A stretch of DNA of 64,000 nt. Origin: Thermosynechococcaceae cyanobacterium Okahandja. Its GTDB lineage: Bacteria; Cyanobacteriota; Cyanobacteriia; Thermosynechococcales; Thermosynechococcaceae. Positions 50,523-59,140 of the stretch are shown one piece after another. Position 1 is the stretch's first letter. Each line of letters starts with the position of its first letter. Where the stretch lies: positions 62,001-126,000 of the forward strand of contig CP136945.1 in the NCBI GenBank assembly GCA_041530395.1, read 5' to 3'. The notes under the pieces are model-generated. The model saw only the letters and a program-made list of their open reading frames with translations, made no database searches and was not told where the DNA came from. The position numbers and the translations under genes were made by a program.

Positions 50523-51731
50523 TTACCCCCTTGCCCCCGCGTGCGGGGGTTTGGGGGTACGGAGCGGGCTTTCAGCAGCCCTCAAGACAACATCTTCCAA
50601 AGAGCAAGACATTGCCTCGGAACCTCCAGGGCGGTTTACAATCGCCCCCAATGTAGCGATATTTTTCGCTCCATTCACATCCGCATCACCGACCCAACCA
50701 CAGGATAGGTTTAAGCACTCAAATGTTTTGCCATGGCGATCGCCAATCACCTTGCAGCAATGGCACGTCTTTGAGGTGTAACGCGGATCAACCAAACGGA
50801 CATCCACGCCAAACTTCACACCTTTGTAAATCAGGAATTGGCGGAGCTGGTAGAACGCCCAACTGTTAGACCGTCGTCGCTCCGTCTTGGAGCGGGGCAG
50901 TTGGTTCAGACGTTCCCGAATGCCCGTCAAGTCCTCTAGGGCAATCGCTTGGTTCGACTCCTTTGCCTGCTGGATCAGTCGATAGCTGATAGTATGGTTT
51001 ACCCATGTCTGGAATCTTCGTTCACGTCCACTCAACCGTTGCAAAATCTGACGACAACGCCGCCGACTCGACCTTGTGCCTTTGGACGCTTTGCGTTGCA
51101 ACGAAGCCCGTACACGGCTGTGTTTATCTCTAGTCTGTGTGATCTGCTTTCCGCTAAATGTTCCTCCCTCTGATGTTACAGCAATATCTCTACGCCCCAA
51201 GTCAACCCCCAGCACGTCGTCCGTGTCTGGAATAGCGGGTGGTTCAGACTCCAATTGGATGTGCAAGTAAAAGCTGCCATCCTTGCGCTTAATCAACGTT
51301 GCCGACTTGGGGCTTTGCCCTTGCAGCAAATGCTTCTGGTAATGACCGATGTGCAGCTTGAACTTCTCCCTGCCTTTCAGCATGGTTAGACTGACCGTCC
51401 AGTCGGACTCCCTGAACGTGAAGGTGCGACGGTCATAGGTGGCGGAGGTTGGGGCAAACCCCTTAACTGGCCTGCCCTTCTGTTTCGCTGTCTTCCGGTT
51501 CGCACAGACACGTCGAATAGCATGGATGGTCATTTGGGCGGACAACCCAGAATGCGCCTTAGCTTCCTTGTAAATCAAGGACTGCACGGCCATCTGGTTG
51601 GTCAGCTTTTCGGGAGTCTTTGTATTCACGAACTCACAGCACTTTGCAAAAGCGGAAAGCACCGCCTCCAGTTTTTCAACCTGCTGGGGCGTGACCGTCA
51701 ATTTACAGGAAACCGTGAGGACTTGAGGCAT
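50523..51731 (-). CDS. tnpB: RNA-guided endonuclease TnpB
   Basis: 402-aa TnpB/IS605 OrfB protein. The RuvC triad is intact: Asp177 (LGVDLGRRDIA), Glu266 (ALEDLTGIRE) and Asp351 (GDADVNGAKNIA). The zinc finger is Cys323, Cys326, Cys339, Cys344. The N-terminal part holds the WED/REC-like region with the basic helix. TnpBs are omega-RNA guided DNA nucleases that keep their transposon in place (family knowledge). It appears full length and undamaged. No tnpA nearby. Confidence 0.93.
   Translation of the reverse strand: MPQVLTVSCKLTVTPQQVEKLEAVLSAFAKCCEFVNTKTPEKLTNQMAVQSLIYKEAKAHSGLSAQMTIHAIRRVCANRKTAKQKGRPVKGFAPTSATYDRRTFTFRESDWTVSLTMLKGREKFKLHIGHYQKHLLQGQSPKSATLIKRKDGSFYLHIQLESEPPAIPDTDDVLGVDLGRRDIAVTSEGGTFSGKQITQTRDKHSRVRASLQRKASKGTRSSRRRCRQILQRLSGRERRFQTWVNHTISYRLIQQAKESNQAIALEDLTGIRERLNQLPRSKTERRRSNSWAFYQLRQFLIYKGVKFGVDVRLVDPRYTSKTCHCCKVIGDRHGKTFECLNLSCGWVGDADVNGAKNIATLGAIVNRPGGSEAMSCSLEDVVLRAAESPLRTPKPPHAGARG
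50524..50559. repeat. Nested hairpin at the 3' end of tnpB (candidate omega-RNA scaffold)
   Basis: TACCCCC (50524-50530) pairs with GGGGGTA (50553-50559), and inside CCCCCGC (50534-50540) pairs with GCGGGGG (50543-50549) around two bases. It overlaps the last tnpB codons, where TnpB guide-RNA scaffolds begin. Only about 22 bases lie between the stop and the GIY-YIG gene. Confidence 0.5.
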
Positions 51732-51790
51732 TTTCAGGGAATGAAGTTTATTGCTTGGATTCTAGCTGATTTGGCAGGCTTAGGGACATC

Positions 51791-51850
51791 GAGTCCCGTT
51801 GCCTGCCGCGCATTCCTGCCGGCGCTCGGCTTTGCCAGAGCGCGGGACTC
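51791..51850. repeat. Subterminal hairpins at the 5' side of tnpB
   Basis: GAGTCCCG (51791-51798) and CGGGACTC (51843-51850) form a perfect outer stem; inside, GCGCTC (51822-51827) pairs with GAGCGC (51838-51843), extended by GGC/GCC. Such imperfect hairpins mark IS200/IS605 left ends. The remaining 51851-52029 shows no gene. Confidence 0.55.
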
Positions 51851-52029
51851 CTGCTGCTCTAGTTGACTTATAAAATGGAATTGTTGCCTCGTATTTTCTC
51901 TTTGTACTTGGCGGAGTGAGCCAAGGTCATACTGATGCAACAAGGGTGAAACCTCAGTGAAACCCTATATCTATAGAATGATTCTGTATCAGGTATATGT
52001 TTCAGCGCATTTGGGTAACCTAACTGAGT

Positions 52030-53016
52030 ATGACTCCTCCGGCTGCCGCGCGGTTGCTCCCCAGCGACCAAGACCTCTTTCAGGCTCTCCTCAATTACGG
52101 TAGCCTTGCGACCAAAGCGGAGAAGCAGGAGGCTCTGTTGGCCCTACTCCAGCGCGATCGCGCCCAAGTAATGGTAAAAAGCATTGCCCAAGCAGCTTTT
52201 CCCCAAACGGCCTTTAACGTTGCCCTGTGGATGCTCAGCCATGATTTGGTAACGCTGGATTGGCTCTACGATATTACCTATCGCATTTCTACCCATGGCA
52301 GTCAAGAAACAATTGATCTGCGGTTACTCTACAGTAGCCTCAAGCAATTAACCGTCCTTGATGAAGCGGTAATACTGGGGCAAACGGAGGCGTGTCTGAA
52401 GGCAATTCGCCTCGATGATCTGGATTTAGATGCCTTCATCACTGCCCTAGACCCAGGGATCGCCCTCAGTTTACTCTCGTGGTTTGTCACGTTCAAAAAA
52501 GTGACCACGGTAGATTTAGAGTACATCAGCCAAATTGTCCAAAAGGTCAAACCAACGGACACCGCCCCGAACGACGCTAGCGAAACAACAGAAGTTCATT
52601 CACAGCCCCTAAGGCCAGAGCCGCAGATCATTGAGCACACCCTAGAAGATAAGCTGCTTGATTTGAACTTAGAACTTGGCGGCACCGAGACAGAAATTCT
52701 GCCTAGGGTGCTGGATCGCTTTTTGTTTAAGCGGACGCGCGATCGCCAAACGGGAGAAGACCAAGTGGTTTACCGACCGGATACTGCCGTTGTGCGCCTA
52801 GCCTGTGTGGGGGAGGAGCGCCGCGATGTCCCCGTCCCTGTCCGCAGTGCCAAGACATGGCCGCCGGGGGTCTATGTCATTTATCGCGAAGAGGAATCGC
52901 TACAACTGATGCGCTTGCCCGAAAATGACTTCTATGAGATTCTACCCGCTGGCCCTGACCCCTATCTGCGGGCAGAAACCATTGCCCGTATGGTCAAGGA
53001 AGGACAGCGATCGTGA
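52030..53016 (+). CDS. Conserved cyanobacterial hypothetical protein
   Basis: 328-aa soluble protein. Residues 1-175 are helical with many Leu/Asp (WLYDITYRISTHGSQETIDLRLL, LDDLDLDAFITALDPGIALSLLSWF); an Asp/Glu/Pro linker follows (about 176-210), then a domain VYRPDTAVVRLACVGEERRDVPVPVRSAKTWPPGVYVIYREE. I recognise no family. The stop overlaps the GTG of a MalK-type ATPase, so it may be linked to that transporter's expression. Start ATG 52030 has no obvious ribosome-binding site. Confidence 0.7.
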   Translation: MTPPAAARLLPSDQDLFQALLNYGSLATKAEKQEALLALLQRDRAQVMVKSIAQAAFPQTAFNVALWMLSHDLVTLDWLYDITYRISTHGSQETIDLRLLYSSLKQLTVLDEAVILGQTEACLKAIRLDDLDLDAFITALDPGIALSLLSWFVTFKKVTTVDLEYISQIVQKVKPTDTAPNDASETTEVHSQPLRPEPQIIEHTLEDKLLDLNLELGGTETEILPRVLDRFLFKRTRDRQTGEDQVVYRPDTAVVRLACVGEERRDVPVPVRSAKTWPPGVYVIYREEESLQLMRLPENDFYEILPAGPDPYLRAETIARMVKEGQRS

Positions 53017-54206
53017 GTGGTGTACGTCTGGAGCAGTTAACCAAAATTTATCGCGATCCGCAGCGGGGCGGTGAGGTGACCGTGCTCGACCGGATTGATC
53101 TAACCGTTGCTGAGGGCGAATTTCTGGTTTTGGTTGGGCCTTCCGGCTGTGGGAAAAGCACGCTCCTGCGCTTAATTGCAGGGTTAGATCAGCCAACCCA
53201 GGGCACCATTTGGGTGGGCGATCGCATCGTCAATGGCTTGCCCCCCAAAGCCCGCGATATTGCCATGGTGTTTCAAAGCTATGCCCTTTACCCCCACCTC
53301 ACGGTCTATGACAACCTTGCCTTTGGTCTGCGTCGCAGTCCGCAAATGAAGGGCAGCAGCCTTTTGCCAGCGCCGCTGGAAGCCACCCTGAGCCGCTGGA
53401 CGCGCCCTCTCCCCAAATCCTTGCAACTCTCCTTTGCGCGGGAGCGGGCCATTCATCAACGGGTCCTGAGCATTGCCCAGATGCTACAAATTGATTCCCT
53501 ATTGTGGCGTTACCCCAAGCAGCTTTCCGGGGGGCAGAAACAGCGGGTTGCCCTCGGACGGGCGATGGCTCGCAATCCCCAAGTCTTTTTAATGGATGAA
53601 CCCCTCTCGAATTTGGATGCAAAGCTGCGCACCGAAACCCGCAGCCAAATTGTCCAACTTCAGCAGCAGTTAGGGGTGACCACCCTCTATGTCACCCACG
53701 ATCAAACGGAAGCCATGACCATGGGCGATCGCATTGTGGTGCTCAATCAAGGGACAATTCAGCAGGTTGCTGCTCCCCTCGAACTGTATGAGCGCCCCGC
53801 CAATCGCTTTGTGGCGGAGTTTATTGGCTCGCCCCCCATGAATTTTGTAGCCGTGACCGTGACCGCCGCCGGTGTTGAGGTGGCGGGTCAGCCGCTGCCC
53901 CTCACCAGCGAACAGCAAACCCAGTTAGCCCCCTACCGCAATCAACCCCTGTGGCTAGGTATCCGGCCTGAGCACCTCCATCTCGGCAGTGCCAATGACC
54001 CCACAACCATTGCCGTCACCGTGATCCTCGTGGAAACCCTAGGTCACGAAACGGGCCTGACGGTTCAGCTTGCCCACGCCCCCTTAGCGTGGCGGGTACG
54101 TCTCAGCGGCCAGCACCCCATCCAGCGGGGCGATCGCCTCCACCTGCACCCCGACCCCGCCCACCTGCACTTTTTTGACCTTGAGAGTGGTCAGCGCCTC
54201 CTGTAG
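53013..54206 (+). CDS. Carbohydrate-type ABC transporter ATPase (MalK/UgpC family)
   Basis: 397-aa ATPase. Walker A GPSGCGKST, signature LSGGQKQR, Walker B VFLMDEPLSNLDAKLR, H-loop TLYVTHDQTEAMTMGDR and a TOBE-containing C-terminal regulatory domain (LGIRPEHLHL) identify the MalK/UgpC type. An insertion of roughly 35 residues (SPQMKGSSLLPAPLEAT..LSFARERA) follows FGLRR where most relatives are short. It could energise the permeases at 9197-10099 and 32684-33508. GTG 53013 overlaps the stop of the previous gene by 4 bases. Confidence 0.9.
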   Translation: MSGVRLEQLTKIYRDPQRGGEVTVLDRIDLTVAEGEFLVLVGPSGCGKSTLLRLIAGLDQPTQGTIWVGDRIVNGLPPKARDIAMVFQSYALYPHLTVYDNLAFGLRRSPQMKGSSLLPAPLEATLSRWTRPLPKSLQLSFARERAIHQRVLSIAQMLQIDSLLWRYPKQLSGGQKQRVALGRAMARNPQVFLMDEPLSNLDAKLRTETRSQIVQLQQQLGVTTLYVTHDQTEAMTMGDRIVVLNQGTIQQVAAPLELYERPANRFVAEFIGSPPMNFVAVTVTAAGVEVAGQPLPLTSEQQTQLAPYRNQPLWLGIRPEHLHLGSANDPTTIAVTVILVETLGHETGLTVQLAHAPLAWRVRLSGQHPIQRGDRLHLHPDPAHLHFFDLESGQRLL

Positions 54207-54208
54207 CC

Positions 54209-54883
54209 ATGTCCCTTGCCCATAAACTGCAAACCCGCCTAGCCCGCCACGGCATTACCTGCAAAACTCACCTGCGCCGCCACGGCTTCAGTCGCGGCCA
54301 AGCCCATGCCATCTGGACAGGCGAGCTACACCGCTTGCGCCTGCAAACCATTGAACAACTGGCGGCGCTATTGGCGTTTTCCCCCTTAGCCTTTTGGCAG
54401 TGGCTGTATGAGGACACCACCTCGCCAGCGGCAGAGCTGCAATACCGCGCCCTCAACACCCTAGAGCCATTTTTGCGTTTTTGGCCAATGGCTGCCTATG
54501 CGGCCAGCCAGAACCCCACCGCCCCGGCGCAGCGGATTCTGCCCCTCGTGAAACCCGTCTTTACCCTCTTAGAGCAGTGGGGAGTCACCCCCATTGGCGA
54601 GGTGGGGGCTGTGGTTCCCTTTGACCCGCGGCAGCACCAAAGCAATGTCGGTCACCTTGCAGCCGGTCGCCCCGTTCGCATCAGCCATCCGGGCTATTGG
54701 TGGGGCGATCGCCTCCTGTTTCGCGCTCAGGTAACGCCAGCAGATACTCCCGCACAATCTGCCCCCCCAGCACATGCTCCTGCAGCACCCGCTCAATTAC
54801 CTCAGGGGTTGCCGAATGGTACCACACCCCATCGGGATAAACCACCAAGATCGGCCCTTGCTGACACACCCGCAGACAATTAG
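54209..54883 (+). CDS. HTH domain / GrpE-like head fusion protein
   Basis: 224-aa protein starting 2 bases after the ATPase stop. Residues 1-70 look like a helix-turn-helix domain (FSRGQAHAIWTGELHRLRLQTIEQLAALL). After a linker, GVTPIGEVGAVVPFDPRQHQ and PVRISHPGYWWGDRLLFRAQVTP resemble the beta head of GrpE-like Hsp70 exchange factors (inference). The last ~47 residues are Pro/Ala-rich and run antisense over the ferredoxin gene for 203 bases, so the original stop may have been lost. Hsp70 partner not seen. Confidence 0.65.
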   Translation: MSLAHKLQTRLARHGITCKTHLRRHGFSRGQAHAIWTGELHRLRLQTIEQLAALLAFSPLAFWQWLYEDTTSPAAELQYRALNTLEPFLRFWPMAAYAASQNPTAPAQRILPLVKPVFTLLEQWGVTPIGEVGAVVPFDPRQHQSNVGHLAAGRPVRISHPGYWWGDRLLFRAQVTPADTPAQSAPPAHAPAAPAQLPQGLPNGTTPHRDKPPRSALADTPADN

Positions 54884-55088
54884 CCTTGGTGCGGAAAATG
54901 CACCCTTCAGGGCGGGGTTGATCCATCCCCAACTCCTTAAGGCGCTTTTTCAGGTAGTCCCACGCCGCCAGCCCCACCTCCTTTGAGCAGCAGAGGGGTT
55001 TTGTCTGATCGGCACAGAGAAAAAGATGCCGTCGAATGCGGCCAATCCCGAGGGCGCTCAACTGTTCCGCCAAAGAAACATTGGTCAA
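54681..55088 (-). CDS. Thioredoxin-like [2Fe-2S] ferredoxin
   Basis: 135-aa protein of the (2Fe-2S) ferredoxin domain family. HLFLCADQTKPLCC gives Cys25 and Cys33/34, and CLRVCQQGPILVVYPDGVWY gives Cys71 and Cys75; the GPILVVYPDGVWYHSATPEVIERVL block is the family hallmark. Role in cyanobacteria unclear. It is 12 bases after anbu (same strand) and its 3' third overlaps the convergent HTH/GrpE-like gene. Confidence 0.87.
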   Translation of the reverse strand: MTNVSLAEQLSALGIGRIRRHLFLCADQTKPLCCSKEVGLAAWDYLKKRLKELGMDQPRPEGCIFRTKANCLRVCQQGPILVVYPDGVWYHSATPEVIERVLQEHVLGGQIVREYLLALPERETGGDRPTNSPDG

Positions 55089-55100
55089 GGGTGTCCCCTC

Positions 55101-55892
55101 CTAATCAGCAGGGATGGTTTCGGGGGTGGGCAGCACCATCGAGGAGGTGGGGGAGGGCTGCCGCCGGTTCCACTCGATCTCGGGCATTTCCTCAAACGCC
55201 CGCCGTAAAGAAGCTTCCCAAAATTTGCGCACCTTCACCAGAAAGGGATCCCCCAAAACAAACTCAGCCCGATGGCAGATTTCAAAGCTATCGGTGCGGT
55301 ACATGATCAAATCTAAAGGCGGGCCAACAGAGATATTCGACTTCATCGTGGAGTCAAGGGAAAGCAGCGCATACTTGGCCGCCGCATCCACAGAGGTATC
55401 AAACCGCAACGTCCGGTCTAGAATCGGCTTGCCATACTTCGTTTCGCCAATTTGCAGGAATGGCGTTTCCGGCGTGGCCTGCAGGAAATTACCTTGGCTG
55501 TAAATGAGGTACAAATAAGGCTCCTCACCGCGAATTTGACCCCCCACCAAGAACGTACACTGATGATCAATATTGTCCTTGCTCAGCCATGGCCGATGGG
55601 CTTCGCTCACCTCCCGTAGCTTACTGCCCACGTAGCGAGCCACCTCGTACATATTGGGCAGTGTGTTCAGGCTGTGCTCCAACTGACCCTTGAGATCGCG
55701 ACGGATAAGCGTTAAGACCTCTTGGGTAATTGAGAGATTACCGGCAGTGCAAATGACAATCACCCGCTCGCCGGGAACAGAAAAATCAAACAGTTTTTGA
55801 TAGGTAGAGATGTAATCGACCCCCGCATTGGTGCGAGAATCTGCCGCCATCACCAACCCCGAGGTGGTGAGAATGCCTAAGCAGTATGTCAT
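55101..55892 (-). CDS. Anbu-type proteasome-like peptidase (bacterial 20S-related)
   Basis: 263-aa protein of the Ntn-hydrolase Anbu branch: MTYCLGILTTSGLVMAADSRTNAGVDYISTYQKLFDF, where Thr2 is the expected catalytic N-terminal Thr after Met removal. Anbu is often clustered with transglutaminase, alpha-E and ATP-grasp genes; none is here. It forms an operon-like pair with the downstream ferredoxin gene. The in vivo substrate is unknown. Confidence 0.9.
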   Translation of the reverse strand: MTYCLGILTTSGLVMAADSRTNAGVDYISTYQKLFDFSVPGERVIVICTAGNLSITQEVLTLIRRDLKGQLEHSLNTLPNMYEVARYVGSKLREVSEAHRPWLSKDNIDHQCTFLVGGQIRGEEPYLYLIYSQGNFLQATPETPFLQIGETKYGKPILDRTLRFDTSVDAAAKYALLSLDSTMKSNISVGPPLDLIMYRTDSFEICHRAEFVLGDPFLVKVRKFWEASLRRAFEEMPEIEWNRRQPSPTSSMVLPTPETIPAD

Positions 55893-56003
55893 TGCGAGCG
55901 CGCTCCGCCAAATTAGCCAGCATCAATAGAGTATGGACTAGCATATCGGGGATTGCCGGGGAATGCTAGCAGGCCTGAGGCGGCGCGGCCAACCCCATAG
56001 GGG

Positions 56004-56294
56004 CTAGAAGATGGCGCTGATACACTCTTGGGTTGCTGCCTTGAGTTCCGGCGGTTCCTCGTCCGGAGCAAGTTGACGAAACTGCTCGTAGGGCATGGTC
56101 GCTTGTAGGCGGTTAATGACGCAGGTGCAGTAGCGATCGCCAAAGCCGGGGGGAGCCTGCGCCGCAAATTTAGATTGGCAGTCCGTCATAAACGTCGCCA
56201 CCGCCTCAGGTGGGTAGGCATTGTCCGCTGTTGCCAAGGCAGGTAGCACCCCTAGGCAAAGGCTTAGCCCCATCATCCGAGCAATCCAGTTCAC
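56004..56294 (-). CDS. Small secreted Cys-containing protein
   Basis: 96-aa protein with a Sec signal peptide (MNWIARMMGLSLCLGVLPALATA|DNAYPPE) and a 70-residue mature part with Cys in TDCQSK, RYCTCV and QECIS that could form two disulfides. No family recognised. The 56295-56564 spacer upstream is about 270 bases with no gene. Confidence 0.65.
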   Translation of the reverse strand: MNWIARMMGLSLCLGVLPALATADNAYPPEAVATFMTDCQSKFAAQAPPGFGDRYCTCVINRLQATMPYEQFRQLAPDEEPPELKAATQECISAIF

Positions 56295-56564
56295 GGCCAG
56301 TCTCCATCTAGACGTTACAATGAAAACCCCATAACCCCATTTTGGCAGAGGGGTTCTGCGGCAGCAGCAAATTCAAACTTTCATTGCAGTCATGGACAAG
56401 GCTAACCGCTTTGCCTATACTTATCTTCTAAACCTTAATAGCTGACAGCCGCCTATCTGGAAATTATCGAGTATCTGTGGTGCCTAAGCACTGCGGTGGA
56501 TTCCTAAACTACTATTGGCGTTCCAGAGGGTGTATAAAATTGATTGCATTTGTGTGTTTAGCCA

Positions 56565-56960
56565 TTGGCGAAGGAGGCTCTCATTTCTGAACCACTCTCC
56601 CTGACCCAAAGCCTACGGGGTACCCGCGAAGTCCGTGACGACTACCAAGTCTTTCGGCTGACGGGTCTAATTGATGCGTTCTCTGAATCTGCCTTTCGTA
56701 AGGTCATTAGTAAATGCTTTGACGATGGGCCGGCCAATATTATCCTTGATCTCTCTAAGATTGAGTTTATTGATAGTTCCGGCTTAGGGGTACTGGTGCA
56801 ACTGGCCAAAAAAGCCCAAGAGCATCAGGGGCAACTGCAAATTGTGACCAATCCACGGGTGACCCAAACGGTTAAAATGGTGCGCCTAGAGAAATTCTTA
56901 CCGCTACAGCCCGATTTGGCCACGGCGATCGCCCAAATTAAAGAGCAACCGTCCGCCTAG
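56565..56960 (+). CDS. STAS-domain anti-sigma factor antagonist-like protein
   Basis: 131-aa (or 125-aa) protein. The STAS core reads IILDLSKIEFIDSSGLGVLVQLAKKA, with the phosphorylatable Ser of DSSG. In such proteins a partner kinase/anti-sigma is regulated by Ser phosphorylation; the partner is not in the window. TTG 56565 has no ribosome-binding site, while AAGGAGG (56571-56577) is ideally placed for an in-frame ATT at 56583. So initiation at ATT is quite possible. Confidence 0.85.
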   Translation: MAKEALISEPLSLTQSLRGTREVRDDYQVFRLTGLIDAFSESAFRKVISKCFDDGPANIILDLSKIEFIDSSGLGVLVQLAKKAQEHQGQLQIVTNPRVTQTVKMVRLEKFLPLQPDLATAIAQIKEQPSA

Positions 56961-57019
56961 GGCGTGTCATGTTCAATCGTTCTGATCGCGGGGCGTTCTG
57001 AGCGCTCACACGTCAACGT

Positions 57020-57451
57020 ATGGTCTCTGAGTCATTTCTGCCACTTGCACCGAGTGCCATTGCCCCGCAGCAGTTGTCCCCTGCTGCCCTCGCCTACTTT
57101 GGCGATGCGGTTTATGAACTCTTTATTCGCTTTATCTTTTTGACCCCACCCCAACGCATTAGCGCCTATCACCATCAGGTGGTTGCCCACGTCCGTGCCG
57201 AGAGCCAAGCCCGCTACATGGAGGTGTTATGGCCCCACTGCACCGCCGACGAGCTAACGATTTTCCGCCAAGGGCGCAATGCGGCTGCCGATGGCCCCAA
57301 GCGCGTATCCGCCAAAATCTATCGTCAAGCCACCGGCTTTGAAACCCTCCTCGGCTATTTGTACCTCAGCGATCCACCGCGACTGCAAAGCATTCTTGCC
57401 CTGCTTGAGCGCCACATTCGGGCAGAATTAGCCGCCACTGAATCTCCGTAA
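57020..57451 (+). CDS. mrnC: Mini-ribonuclease III
   Basis: 143-aa RNase III-like nuclease without ds[15 protein letters not shown] holds the first catalytic Asp/Glu and the later [14 protein letters not shown] and [13 protein letters not shown] contain the second signature. It matures 23S rRNA in bacteria and is common in cyanobacteria. It precedes atpI by 25 bases. Confidence 0.9.
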   Translation: MVSESFLPLAPSAIAPQQLSPAALAYFGDAVYELFIRFIFLTPPQRISAYHHQVVAHVRAESQARYMEVLWPHCTADELTIFRQGRNAAADGPKRVSAKIYRQATGFETLLGYLYLSDPPRLQSILALLERHIRAELAATESP

Positions 57452-57476
57452 TGAAATGTAACCACAGCGTGATAGG

Positions 57477-57947
57477 ATGCTTAGTGGCCAGTTTAAGGCA
57501 TCTCAGGATGCTCCGCGTGCTGCTGTGACGGTTCCCAACTCGGCATCTGCGTCCTCCCCTGCCACCCCTAGTTCTCACCCGAACTCCAGTGGTGCAGCGA
57601 TGGAGGAATTTTATCAACTGTGTCGCGAGCTATTCACGACCAGCCTGATACTGATGGCGATCGCCTTTGGTGCCGTCTGGGTCATTTACGGCCTTAACAC
57701 AGCCTTGAACTACCTATTGGGGGCAAGTGCTAGCCTGATCTATTTGCGCTTACTTGCCCGCAACGTGGAGCGCCTGGGCAATGACCAGAAAAAGCTCGGA
57801 AAAACGCAGCTTCTTGTGGTGGTGGTGGTCATCATTGCGGCTGCCCGCTGGCAGGAGTTGCACATTATTCCGGTCTTCTTGGGGTTCTTAACCTACAAAG
57901 CAGCCATTCTGGTCTATATGTTTCGTACGGTTTTGCCGTCCCCCTAA
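57477..57947 (+). CDS. atpI: ATP synthase subunit I (Atp1/AtpI)
   Basis: 156-aa membrane protein. After a Ser/Pro-rich N-terminus (about 40 residues) it has four helices (EEFYQLCRELFTTSLILMAIAFGAVWVIYGLNTALNYLLGA..) of AtpI type, linked with c-ring assembly. Gene order atpI-B-E is standard. The long N-terminus could be shorter if ATG 57600 (MEEFYQ..) is the start, since upstream residues look weakly conserved. Confidence 0.88.
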   Translation: MLSGQFKASQDAPRAAVTVPNSASASSPATPSSHPNSSGAAMEEFYQLCRELFTTSLILMAIAFGAVWVIYGLNTALNYLLGASASLIYLRLLARNVERLGNDQKKLGKTQLLVVVVVIIAAARWQELHIIPVFLGFLTYKAAILVYMFRTVLPSP

Positions 57948-57992
57948 GGCTGGCTGACTGTTGTCCTTAGAACATTTACGTGCGGAGGCATG

Positions 57993-58748
57993 ATGCCTTT
58001 GATCCACCTTTGGACCTCTCTCCCCTTCGCCAAGCTAGAGGTGGGGCACCACTTCTACTGGCATATTGGCAACCTCAAGGTTCACGGTCAAGTCTTCATC
58101 ACAACATGGATTGTGATGGCCATTTTGATCGTGGCCGCCGTGGCCGCCTCGCGGAATATTCAGCGTATTCCTAGCGGTATCCAAAACCTAATGGAGTATG
58201 CCCTTGAATTTATCCGTGACTTGACCAAAGGTCAGATGGGGGAACACGAGTATCGGGCGTGGGTTCCGTTTGTAGGAACCTTGTTCCTGTTCATCTTTGT
58301 CTGTAACTGGTCGGGTGCACTGGTGCCGTGGAAACTCATTGAGCTGCCGGAAGGGGAGTTGGCAGCACCCACCAACGACATCAATACCACGGTTGCCCTT
58401 GCCCTGTTGGTCTCCTTGGCCTACTTTTATGCGGGGCTGCGTAAGCGCGGGCTAAAGTATTTCACCAAATACATTGAGCCAACGCCGGTACTGCTTCCAA
58501 TTGCCATTCTGGAAGATTTTACAAAGCCTCTTTCCCTAAGCTTCCGTCTTTTTGGCAACATCTTGGCGGATGAATTGGTGGTGGGGGTCTTGGTGTTGCT
58601 TGTGCCCCTATTTGTGCCGCTACCGGTCATGGCGCTGGGGTTATTTACCAGTGCGATTCAAGCCCTTGTCTTTGCAACCTTGGCGGCCACCTATATTGGC
58701 GAAGCCATGGAAGGGCATGGGGGAGAGCACGAAGAAGCCCACTCCTAA
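57993..58748 (+). CDS. atpB: ATP synthase subunit a
   Basis: 251-aa membrane subunit of Fo with the essential Arg in [21 protein letters not shown]. Other helices match. Tandem ATGs at 57990 and 57993; GGAGG (57984-57988) favours the second. It is the proton-channel stator partner of the c-ring, located in thylakoid membranes. Confidence 0.95.
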   Translation: MPLIHLWTSLPFAKLEVGHHFYWHIGNLKVHGQVFITTWIVMAILIVAAVAASRNIQRIPSGIQNLMEYALEFIRDLTKGQMGEHEYRAWVPFVGTLFLFIFVCNWSGALVPWKLIELPEGELAAPTNDINTTVALALLVSLAYFYAGLRKRGLKYFTKYIEPTPVLLPIAILEDFTKPLSLSFRLFGNILADELVVGVLVLLVPLFVPLPVMALGLFTSAIQALVFATLAATYIGEAMEGHGGEHEEAHS

Positions 58749-58818
58749 AGGGGTACATACCCTGCTATTGTTATCTCTGGAAATTTTGTTTTCGTCCCAC
58801 TACAGTCTGAGGAAATAA

Positions 58819-59070
<252 letters not shown>

Positions 59071-59140
59071 CTAACCCTTGGTGGGGAAGGCTCAGTTTTT
59101 GCGCTTTCCCCCTTTGTTCTGCCCCATTCTGGAGAGGCTG

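Larger units (their letters stand above)
50503..51850 (-). mobile_element. IS200/IS605-superfamily element carrying only tnpB (IS1341 type)
   Basis: One tnpB with strong hairpins at both sides and no tnpA within the window. The boundaries are set from the hairpins and the neighbouring gene, not from proven ends. It lies between the GIY-YIG gene and a hypothetical gene. Such elements depend on TnpA supplied elsewhere. Confidence 0.6.

Noticed and set aside
56295-56564. Possible structured RNA in the spacer before the STAS gene
   Set aside because: I looked for 6S, SRP and tRNA features and saw none that I could support.
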